Below are positions 57,381 to 64,000 of a DNA stretch of 64,000 nucleotides, piece by piece. The position numbers and the translations under genes are program-made. The stretch is from Pelatocladus maniniholoensis HA4357-MV3. Lineage in GTDB: Bacteria; Cyanobacteriota; Cyanobacteriia; Cyanobacteriales; Nostocaceae. How positions within the stretch are numbered: position 1 is the first letter of the stretch; every line of letters starts with the position of its first letter. The stretch covers positions 1 through 64,000 of the forward strand of contig JAHHHW010000082.1 of NCBI GenBank assembly GCA_019359115.1. The letters run 5' to 3'. The notes beneath the pieces are model-generated. The model worked only from the letters and a program-made list of their open reading frames with translations, did no database searches and was not told the DNA's origin.

Positions 57381-57442
57381 ATTTAAAAGGAACAGGGAAT
57401 GGGGATTGGGGATTGGGAACAGGGAACAGTTTAGGATTTGAG

Positions 57443-57576
57443 AGTTCAAAAAAACCGCCTGCAATTGAAATCGCAGGCTCATACCTAAAGTATGCTGAAG
57501 CATACTGCTTAATCTATTTGAGTGCTATGAGCAAAGGGTTTAAACCCTTTGCGGAATATTGAAAAAATTGGGATGC
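57443..57576. mobile_element. Decayed relative of the 145-bp MITE
   Basis: The right end AAAAAATTGGGATGCTCC (about 57558-57576) and interior segments (GTTCAAAAAA, ATTTGAGTGCTATGA) match the element at 12480-12624. The left inverted repeat is missing or lost. It includes two internal hairpins (GCCTGCAATT with AATCGCAGGC, and AAAGGGTTTAAACCCTTT). It lies between the methyltransferase and DUF2157 genes. Confidence 0.65.
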
Positions 57577-57585
57577 TCCACCTAT

Positions 57586-58977
57586 TTACGTGTCTCGAAA
57601 AAATTGTTGTTCAAACCAAACTCCAGCAATAATAACACCAATACCGCATCCTAGAAATACAGAAGATTTCAATAATAAATCTGTGTTGTATTCCAGCAAT
57701 CTACTTGTAATTTGCAGTGCTAATAGAACTATCCCACCCCAAAAAGCGCTTTTCTCACCTGCTGTCAGTGCTAATCTAATTATTCCCAAGGCAAAAATTG
57801 CTAACAGTAAATTGAAGACAAAAACAGCGATATTTGGAATGGGACTAATATTTTGATGCCAAAAGGTGATGAAACCAGTGATGCAAATACAACCAGCAAA
57901 TACAATTGTGCTTGGTTCTATAGTGCGGCGATGCTTACTTTTTCGCGTCAGTAAATAATACCATTGCCAAGCTGCTAAACTACAAAGAAATATCACATCT
58001 AAGATGGAATAAGAATTTATCAAAGATGCTTTTTGGGGAGAAAATTTCCACCACCAATGAAAAGAGAGAAAATAAAATAGGATGCTGAAAAATATTAGAG
58101 CTAGCATCCTAGATATAGGTTGAAAATCTCTAATATTGATTCTGGGAAATAGCAAATCATCATAACTCCACAACAGTGCTGGTGGTAAAGTAAATGCAAT
58201 AGCTGGAATCCAAGCTAAAGAATCAGAATATTGGATAAATTCCCAAGATTTAAGATTGAATTGCAAGGAAGTAACTAATGCGATCGCACCTAAAGTAAAA
58301 ATCCACTGAGATTTACATCTGTAGGCTAGGGGGATAAAAATTATTGCTGATAGTAAGGGCATATGTTTTACTACTAAATGCGCCCAAATAAAATGATTTT
58401 GTAACTCACCTGCGGATAATCCTGTCCAATATCCTATTTGGATTAAAATAATTCCTAGTGTTCCCAAGGAAGCTAGACGTAGACTATAAGCCATGAATAA
58501 AACCGTAAACCCCCAACAGAGAAATATTTCACAATCGGAAATACTCATGTGAAATATTTGTGCTGACAACGCAATATTTGCACCTAAAATCAAAGCGCCT
58601 AACATCAGCAACCCATTTCCTAGTGATTGATTTTTATGTCGTGGTTGCTTCCCTACTATGCTAAGTTGATTTGGTTGCTTCCAAAGAGAAAAACCAGTAA
58701 TATTAATTGCTAAAAACAAAATCAGTAGTAACGTGAATTTTATTGTTTTTGACCATATTTGCCAGTTGGCTGCAACGAAGGTGATTATACCTAAACCAGA
58801 CAAAATGCATCCCACTGCAATCAGGATAAAAACAAAGCGATCGCTTTGGGCTATTTCCTGCTGATGAAATTGATAGCGTTCGGCGAGGTGTTTGTACTGT
58901 AAAGCATCGATCACGCCTTCATCCCACCACAATAATGCTTCTTGACGTAACTTGCGGCGAAAATTATCAAATACCAT
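57586..58977 (-). CDS. DUF2157 membrane protein
   Basis: 463 residues. The N-terminus (FRRKLRQEALLWWDEGVIDALQYKHLAERY) is the DUF2157 signature. Twelve or so transmembrane helices follow, starting with FVFILIAVGCILSGLGIITFVAANW. Function unknown; members are widespread integral membrane proteins. Complete and apparently monocistronic. Confidence 0.9.
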   Translation of the reverse strand: MVFDNFRRKLRQEALLWWDEGVIDALQYKHLAERYQFHQQEIAQSDRFVFILIAVGCILSGLGIITFVAANWQIWSKTIKFTLLLILFLAINITGFSLWKQPNQLSIVGKQPRHKNQSLGNGLLMLGALILGANIALSAQIFHMSISDCEIFLCWGFTVLFMAYSLRLASLGTLGIILIQIGYWTGLSAGELQNHFIWAHLVVKHMPLLSAIIFIPLAYRCKSQWIFTLGAIALVTSLQFNLKSWEFIQYSDSLAWIPAIAFTLPPALLWSYDDLLFPRINIRDFQPISRMLALIFFSILFYFLSFHWWWKFSPQKASLINSYSILDVIFLCSLAAWQWYYLLTRKSKHRRTIEPSTIVFAGCICITGFITFWHQNISPIPNIAVFVFNLLLAIFALGIIRLALTAGEKSAFWGGIVLLALQITSRLLEYNTDLLLKSSVFLGCGIGVIIAGVWFEQQFFRDT

Positions 58978-59120
58978 GACAATGCCTCTATGTTGAGTAA
59001 TAATCTGGCGATCGTCATCTCAATATATTTTTATTTTTAAATTATCTGCTAATCATAAATTGTTCCTATCAGACAATTTTCTCTATAATTTTGCAGCTAT
59101 AAATTTACTAGCATAACTTT

Positions 59121-60071
59121 ATGAAAATACCGTCAAACTTATTACTAAAAGTTAGTAAGCGTTTATTTGAAAACTTAGAAAATCAAGAAAAGTTTGTCGA
59201 AGCTTTAATTAATCCCAAACCTTTTTTACCCTGCATACTCTGGTGTCAAGAAAAACCAGAGATTTTACCTTTTGTAGTAGAAACATCTATAAATTGGCAA
59301 CCATCTTTTATAGATCGTTTATCTTTAGGAACCAAACCCGGTCAAAATTCACTACATGAACAGGGATATTTCTACTGTTTAGATTTTTCTTCTGTATTTG
59401 CAGCTTCAATTTTATTAGAAATTACTCAACCAATTCAGGTTATTTTTGATATGTGTGCTGCACCAGGTGGTAAAAGTATTTTTGCTTGGAAACTGTTGCA
59501 ACCAAAGTTACTTATTAGTAATGAAGTAATTGGTAAACGCTTGGGAATGTTAATTTCTAATTTAAAGCGTTGTCACATTAATTCATCTATAGTTGTCAAT
59601 AGAGATTCTAGTATTTTTGCAGAAAGCATACCTTTATCTAGTGATTTGGTGATAGTCGATGCACCCTGTACTGGACAATCTTTGTTAGCAAAAGGTGAAA
59701 AAGCACCAGGATGTTTTCATCCTAGTGCTATTAATAAAAGCGCGAATCGACAAAAACGCATTATTGCTAACTCTGCTCAGATTGTCGCACCACAAGGCTA
59801 TCTTGCTTATATGACTTGTACTTATTCACCAGAAGAAAATGAAGAAGTTTGTGAATGGTTATTAAGAAAATTTCCTCAGTTTCAAGCAGTAGAAGTTAGT
59901 CATTTAAAAGAATATCAGTCGCATTTGGCTACAATACCTTGTTATCGAATGTTTCCTCAAGTTGGTTTGGGAGCAGGTGCTTTTACAGTACTGTTTAAAA
60001 ACACCAGTGAAGGCGAGAAACAAAAGATAAACACAAATAATATATCTGAAGTTTGGATGAATACTAATTGA
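59121..60071 (+). CDS. RsmB/NOP-family RNA (cytosine-C5) methyltransferase
   Basis: 316 residues. The SAM site DMCAAPGGKS, motif IV with the first Cys in DAPCTGQSLLAKG and the catalytic Cys in YMTCTYSPEENEEV are all present, so it should be active on rRNA or tRNA. It lacks the N-terminal NusB-like domain of RsmB, so it is closer in size to RsmF-like or NOP2-like enzymes. Target unknown. It lies divergently from the DUF2157 gene. Confidence 0.92.
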   Translation: MKIPSNLLLKVSKRLFENLENQEKFVEALINPKPFLPCILWCQEKPEILPFVVETSINWQPSFIDRLSLGTKPGQNSLHEQGYFYCLDFSSVFAASILLEITQPIQVIFDMCAAPGGKSIFAWKLLQPKLLISNEVIGKRLGMLISNLKRCHINSSIVVNRDSSIFAESIPLSSDLVIVDAPCTGQSLLAKGEKAPGCFHPSAINKSANRQKRIIANSAQIVAPQGYLAYMTCTYSPEENEEVCEWLLRKFPQFQAVEVSHLKEYQSHLATIPCYRMFPQVGLGAGAFTVLFKNTSEGEKQKINTNNISEVWMNTN

Positions 60072-60096
60072 GTGATCAATTAATCACCAATTAACT

Positions 60097-60552
60097 CTAA
60101 TAAACGTAAATTCCTCCACTTTGCTGTAAATTAAGTGTGGTATCTCCTGCACCAGTCGTTGTGCTAGCTTGCTCAACTGTAACAATCGCTGAATTACCTT
60201 GGGCTGTGACGTTATACTTTAACGGAGCTTGGTTTTGGTTATAAATTAAAACATAACTAGGAAGAGAATTAGTTGTCAGCGTAGCAATCCCTCCCACAGG
60301 AATTTGTGCATTCAATGCATCGCCAGTTGACAAACTATATTGCAAGGGTGTTTTTGTTTTATTTAATATTTGGACTTTGACAAAGCCTTGAGGATTATCA
60401 AATCTTGCTACAGGTTGCCAAGGTCCGGCTTTATATGTACTAGCAGTTCCAGTTGTATTAGCCTGGTTTTTAGTTTCAGCTTTGACAGTAGTAGCTGTAA
60501 GCATACTTAGAGTACAGGCAAGTAAACTGATTGTCAGTATTTTGCGTTTCAT
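60097..60552 (-). CDS. Secreted hypothetical protein
   Basis: 151 residues. A signal peptide (ILTISLLACTLSMLTATTVKA) with a possible lipobox-like ACT is followed by a beta-rich domain (FVKVQILNKTKTPLQYSLSTG, YVLIYNQNQAPLKYNVTAQG). The ending GGIYVY is short. Function unknown. It converges with the RNA methyltransferase gene, about 25 bases apart. A usable ribosome binding site (AAGGAAAAACAC) precedes the ATG. Confidence 0.75.
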   Translation of the reverse strand: MKRKILTISLLACTLSMLTATTVKAETKNQANTTGTASTYKAGPWQPVARFDNPQGFVKVQILNKTKTPLQYSLSTGDALNAQIPVGGIATLTTNSLPSYVLIYNQNQAPLKYNVTAQGNSAIVTVEQASTTTGAGDTTLNLQQSGGIYVY

Positions 60553-60630
60553 GTGTGTTTTTCCTTATGATATTAAAAATGAAAAATAAATATATTTTTA
60601 TATGGAAATTTATCGGAAAATTGAGAGGTC

Positions 60631-60668
60631 AGATCCCCGACTTCTCCGAGAAGTCGGGGATCTTTTCG
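60631..60668. repeat. AGATCCCCGAC palindrome with T-rich tail
   Basis: AGATCCCCGACTTCTC pairs with GAAGTCGGGGATCT almost perfectly over 60631-60662, followed by TTTTCG. Same family as 16311-16344. It could end transcription on the plus strand. Confidence 0.9.
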
Positions 60669-61085
60669 TTCACGAATGACTGAGTGATTGCTATATAAAT
60701 TCTACTTTGAGATTGTTTTAATAAAATCATAATCAAGAGAAAATAAATTCAGTTTCTACCAAAAGTAATAAATTTATTCATGCTAGTAGAGGTAGGAATA
60801 ATACTATAACTTTGGTCCATTTCTCACAAGGGTTGCGATCGCCTATCTTAGAATCTTTACCGACAGAGCGTTTTGAGCTTTTTTAGAGGTTAAGATTTTT
60901 AGCACAGTGTGAAATTTATAAATCTAGTTCTTATAAGGGTTTGAGAGATGTTGTGAGAAATCCGGGACTTTCATGTTAAGTAGTTAAAAGCTTGAAAAAA
61001 ACTTGATTAGAGGTTGTTTTAAAAGTAATATGACTATGACTTTGGGCAATTTTTGATCCCCCCCTAACTCTCCTTCCAAAGTAAA

Positions 61086-61175
61086 ACTATCAACGTCAAT
61101 CTGACAAGAACATTTTTAACAGTTAAATATGCTGTGCCTTATTTGAAAAAGCAAGGCGGTTCGGTGATTATTACG
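61086..61175 (+). pseudogene. Short-chain dehydrogenase gene fragment
   Basis: Read in one frame, 61092 to about 61170 encodes NVNLTRTFLTVKYAVPYLKK followed by QGGSVIIT, the classic SDR segment (DVNLTGTFLTVKYAVPYL...GGSIINISS) that leads to the catalytic Ser. Both the N-terminal Rossmann part and the Tyr-Lys part are missing, and the flanks are repeat-like DNA. It is a relic of a deleted gene. Confidence 0.75.
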
Positions 61176-61279
61176 ATGCTTGCTGTAGCTTGCTTCCCGA
61201 AGGGAGTGTCAATTAAAGCATAATCATGCGATCGCTTTGCAATACAATAAAGCTGATCTTCTGATTTGCTAGGTGAAGC

Positions 61280-61696
61280 ATGGGTGATGCAGAAGTAGAA
61301 TTTCGTGATCATGCAATCCTTCCTCGCAACCAGGTACTCGAACTATATCAAGAGTGTGGCTGGTCTTCAGCTGCAAAACCTGATCAACTTCTCACTGCAC
61401 TTGCCAACTCACATACGGTGATTTCTGCATGGTATAGCGAAACTCTTGTAGGATTGGGCAATGCTATTTCAGATAGAGCGTTAGTTGTATACTATCCACA
61501 CTTATTGGTGCGACCAGCTTTTCAGCGCAGGGGTATAGGACGACGTATCATAAAAGCACTCCAGAGTCACTACGTAGGTTATCATCAGCAGGTTCTGCTT
61601 GCGGTTCAAGATGCTGTGGATTTCTATCAAGAATGCGGCTTTCAAAAGGCGTGTAGTGTAGAACCCATGTGGATTTACGATGACTCTGATGTCTAA
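61280..61696 (+). CDS. GNAT-family acetyltransferase
   Basis: 138 residues. The acetyl-CoA loop is in VRPAFQRRGIGRRIIKAL (Q/R-x-x-G-x-G/A pattern), followed by LAVQDAVDFYQECGFQKA. Substrate unknown. A homologue-like family of small GNATs is common in cyanobacteria. Its gene converges with comM, only 6 bases apart. The ribosome binding site AGGTGA is upstream of the ATG. Confidence 0.9.
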   Translation: MGDAEVEFRDHAILPRNQVLELYQECGWSSAAKPDQLLTALANSHTVISAWYSETLVGLGNAISDRALVVYYPHLLVRPAFQRRGIGRRIIKALQSHYVGYHQQVLLAVQDAVDFYQECGFQKACSVEPMWIYDDSDV

Positions 61697-61702
61697 ATTT
61701 AC

Positions 61703-63232
61703 TTACTGCATTCTATCTATCGTGCGGTACTGTATTGCTTCTGCGACATGATGAGCTTGTAAGTTCTCATCTCCTGCTAAATCAGCAATTGTACGTGCTA
61801 CTTTGAGAATGCGATCGCTTGCTCTGGCTGATAAACCTAATTTTTTGATTGCGCTTTCTAATAAGTTACGGCTAGCATCATCTAGTTTGCACCATTTCGG
61901 TAAATGGCCACTTTGCATCTGGGCGTTACAACGTAGATGAGATTCATCTTTAAATCTTGCAGATGCGCGATCGCGTGCTTGTTGTACTCGTTCTCTAACT
62001 ATTGTTGAAGATTCTCCCGTCGGTTGTTGGGTAATTTCCTCTGGCTTCAAACGATTCACCGCCACTTGTAAATCAATCCGATCCATCAACGGGCCAGAAA
62101 GCTTTGCCCAGTATTGTTCTCTTTGGCGTGGCGAACAGGTACACTGTTGAATAGTATCACCGTAATAGCCACAGGGGCAGGGATTGGTACTTGCCACTAA
62201 AGTAAACTGAGCCGGAAACATTACAGATTGTTTCGTTCGCGAAATTGTCACAAAGCCATCTTCCAAAGGCTGACGCAGGAATTCCAAGACATCACGTTTA
62301 AATTCTGTTAACTCATCTAGGAAAAGTACGCCTAGATGTGATAAAGAAATTTCTCCAGGACGGGGAAACGTACCGCCACCGACGAGAGATGGGCCAGATG
62401 CGGAGTGGTGGGGACTACGAAAAGGGCGATCGCGTACTAAAGAACCTCTATTTTTTAATAAACCAGCCACCGAGTGAATGCGTGTCACCTCCAAAGCTTC
62501 TGCAAAACTCAATGGCGGCAAAATCCCCGATAAGCGTCTTGCTAGCATCGTTTTACCACTTCCTGGTGGCCCCACAAAAATTAAATTGTGACCACCAGCC
62601 GCAGCAATTTCCAAGGCTCGACGGGCGTGAGCCTGAGCTTTGACATCTTTTAAATCAGCTTGTAGAGACGCGCCATGGCGCGTCTCTACATTTTCATCTA
62701 ACTTTACAGGTTGGTAACGCCCTGGATTAGTTAAAAAATCAGCTACATCTGCCAGATTTTGAAAAGCATAAACAGCCAATCCCTTGACCACAGCAGCTTC
62801 TTGAGCATTATCCGCAGGTATAACTAAACCTGTAATTCCCATCTTGTTGGCAGCAGCAGCAATAGGCAAGACTCCAACTACTGGGCGTAAACTGCCATCA
62901 AGTGAAACTTCACCTAAGAAAAGATAATTCTCTAATAACTCAGTCTTAATTTGTTCAGAAGCAGCCAAAATTCCCACACTAATCGGTAAATCAAAACAAG
63001 GGCCTTCTTTACGTAAATCCGCAGGTGTGAGATTAATCACTATTTTTCGCATTGGAAAGGCGAAGCCGGAATTTTTGAGAGTAGCCTTTACCCTTTCCTT
63101 ACTTTCTTGTACTGCTGCATCTGGTAATCCCAATACAACTATTCCTGGTAAACCACCAGAAACATCAACTTCTACGCCGACTTTAACGGCATCTATGCCT
63201 ACAATGGCTCCACTCCAGACTCTAGCAAGCAT
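61703..63232 (-). CDS. comM: YifB/ComM-family Mg-chelatase-like AAA ATPase
   Basis: 509 residues. An N-terminal Lon-like (ChlI) domain (MLARVWSGAIVGIDAVKVGVEV, IVVLGLPDAAVQESKERV) is followed by an AAA module with Walker A GPPGSGKTMLARRL and Walker B LGVLFLDELTEF, a zinc-like Cys group (NPCPCGYYGD, CTCSPRQRE) and a C-terminal domain. ComM is a branch-migration helicase that aids integration of DNA in natural transformation. Residues about 182-191 (VETRHGASLQ) are encoded by an in-frame 28-bp palindrome between the two domains. Confidence 0.95.
   Translation of the reverse strand: MLARVWSGAIVGIDAVKVGVEVDVSGGLPGIVVLGLPDAAVQESKERVKATLKNSGFAFPMRKIVINLTPADLRKEGPCFDLPISVGILAASEQIKTELLENYLFLGEVSLDGSLRPVVGVLPIAAAANKMGITGLVIPADNAQEAAVVKGLAVYAFQNLADVADFLTNPGRYQPVKLDENVETRHGASLQADLKDVKAQAHARRALEIAAAGGHNLIFVGPPGSGKTMLARRLSGILPPLSFAEALEVTRIHSVAGLLKNRGSLVRDRPFRSPHHSASGPSLVGGGTFPRPGEISLSHLGVLFLDELTEFKRDVLEFLRQPLEDGFVTISRTKQSVMFPAQFTLVASTNPCPCGYYGDTIQQCTCSPRQREQYWAKLSGPLMDRIDLQVAVNRLKPEEITQQPTGESSTIVRERVQQARDRASARFKDESHLRCNAQMQSGHLPKWCKLDDASRNLLESAIKKLGLSARASDRILKVARTIADLAGDENLQAHHVAEAIQYRTIDRMQ
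62662..62689. repeat. GTAGAGACG palindrome inside comM
   Basis: A perfect 28-bp palindrome with core CGCCATGGCG. On the coding (minus) strand it begins on a codon boundary as GTA-GAG-ACG and reads Val-Glu-Thr-Arg-His-Gly-Ala-Ser-Leu. It lies in the linker between the Lon-like domain and the AAA module. Confidence 0.95.
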
Positions 63233-63257
63233 AGTCTTTAATTTCCTTTGTTACTAG

Positions 63258-63662
<405 letters not shown>

Positions 63663-63670
63663 TATGGCAT

Positions 63671-63698
63671 GTAGAGACGTGAAATTTCCCGTCTCTAC
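63671..63698. repeat. GTAGAGACG palindrome after the HIT gene
   Basis: A 28-bp element with arms GTAGAGACG and a right arm CGTCTCTAC; the core TGAAATTTCC is only partly self-complementary. Sixth clear member of the family in this window. Confidence 0.9.
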
Positions 63699-63811
63699 TA
63701 AATAAATATGTAATGAGCGATCGCTCACATCCAAAAACCTGCAAATAATCTAAAATCAGAAATGTTTATATATACTGTTTACATTAATAAACAAAAGTTA
63801 ATTAAATATTG

Positions 63812-63840
63812 TTTACAAATCTCAATCTTTACTCTAATCT
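63812..63840 (+). promoter_or_regulatory. psbA promoter
   Basis: A -35 TTTACA (63812-63817) and a -10 TAATCT (63835-63840) are separated by 17 bases, the classic cyanobacterial psbA arrangement. Transcription would start near 63847. Confidence 0.75.
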
Positions 63841-63847
63841 TATGAAT

Positions 63848-63865
63848 GTAGGTACTTCGACCTAC
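63848..63865 (+). promoter_or_regulatory. Hairpin at the 5' end of the psbA mRNA
   Basis: GTAGGT (63848-63853) pairs with ACCTAC (63860-63865) around ACTTCG. With the predicted start site at about 63847, this hairpin would cap the very 5' end of the leader and could affect psbA mRNA stability. The same bases also match GTAN8TAC (63852-63865), but that position downstream of the start argues against an NtcA activator site. Confidence 0.6.
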
Positions 63866-63901
63866 CAAATTATTAACGAACATTAAGCAATCATAAGAAC
63901 A

Positions 63902-64000
63902 ATGACAGCAACTTTACAAAGACGCGAAAGCGCCAACGTATGGGAGCGGTTCTGTAACTGGGTAACAAGCACCGACAACCGCCTATATGTAGGCTGGTTC
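63902..64000 (+). CDS. psbA: Photosystem II D1 protein (partial, 5' end)
   Basis: The first 33 codons of D1 are present ([20 protein letters not shown] then [13 protein letters not shown]), running off the window edge. D1 is the reaction-centre subunit that binds P680, the Mn cluster and QB. The sequence up to YVGWF is the invariant N-terminus; the D1 isoform cannot be called because position 130 is outside. The promoter and leader hairpin lie just upstream. Confidence 0.96.
   Translation, partial: MTATLQRRESANVWERFCNWVTSTDNRLYVGWF

Larger units (their letters stand above)
60553..61279. other. Intergenic region with palindrome and gene remnant
   Basis: 727 bases. It holds an AGATCCCCGAC palindrome (60631-60662), AT-rich DNA, and from about 61089 an SDR gene fragment that ends in repeat DNA (GCTTGCTGTAGCTTGCTTCCC). 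Both are listed separately. No intact gene. Confidence 0.7.

Noticed and set aside
57377-57562. A 61-codon frame after the methyltransferase gene
   Set aside because: It is made of GGGGATTG heptads and the decayed MITE.
63852-63865. NtcA-type site GTAN8TAC before psbA
   Set aside because: It is part of a hairpin located downstream of the predicted transcription start, and an activator site would be expected about 40 bases upstream of it.

Overview
This 64 kb window is chromosomal DNA of a filamentous cyanobacterium, most likely of the order Nostocales. Evidence: many HIP1 octamers (GCGATCGC), a light-dependent protochlorophyllide reductase, a psbA gene with its promoter at the right edge, class II fructose-1,6-bisphosphatase next to hemA, DUF1830 and UPF0182 proteins, and intergenic DNA full of heptameric tandem repeats and palindromes of the kind seen in heterocystous cyanobacteria. 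I cannot name the species. No rRNA, tRNA or CRISPR array was seen.

Layout. 1-5 kb: a TPR lipoprotein, then a minus-strand block of threonine synthase, a MoaD/ThiS-like sulfur carrier, a fasciclin protein and an HGSNAT-like membrane acyltransferase. 5.4-12.1 kb: two surface proteins, a frameshifted DUF11/beta-barrel outer membrane protein and an SdrD-B repeat protein, separated by a REP-associated tyrosine transposase (RAYT) and its palindromes. 12.4-15.8 kb: a 145-bp MITE, a cobalamin riboswitch and the cobG-cobH-cobI operon. 15.8-22 kb: small and hypothetical genes, a CYTH triphosphatase, nested inverted repeats and a CNNM/CorC-type transporter. 22.3-28.1 kb: mfd, a likely IS200/IS605 right-end remnant, a 63-bp tandem repeat, an LRR gene stub and an AAA ATPase with a C-terminal nuclease-like domain. 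28.4-41.4 kb: msrB, an XRE regulator, dnaK, a GlsB-type protein, por, glpX, hemA, a UPF0182 protein and thioredoxin. 41.4-50.7 kb: penicillin-binding protein 2, a polyamine ABC operon (potA-potD-potB, with no potC following) and an RDD/pentapeptide repeat protein. 50.8-55.4 kb: a HpnG-like phosphorylase, an RND pump and hpnA. 55.6-64 kb: DUF1830, methyltransferases, a DUF2157 protein, a GNAT enzyme, ComM/YifB, a HIT protein and the start of psbA.

The most unusual theme is the invasion of genes by repeats. A 28-29 bp palindrome with fixed 9-bp arms (GTAGAGACG/CGTCTCTAC) and self-complementary variable cores occurs at least six times. Three copies lie inside coding sequences (outer membrane protein, RAYT, ComM), all read in the same frame as Val-Glu-Thr. 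A fourth supplies the RAYT stop codon. Separately, mfd, the UPF0182 gene and the RND pump gene contain in-frame low-complexity segments that resemble the surrounding intergenic repeats. Together this looks like a protein-tolerated repeat system comparable to Rickettsia palindromic elements, with a RAYT as the candidate mobiliser.

Functionally, the cob operon is B12-controlled, por and hemA both feed tetrapyrrole synthesis, and the phosphorylase/hpnA pair suggests hopanoid metabolism. The remaining genes are general housekeeping, transport and stress functions.
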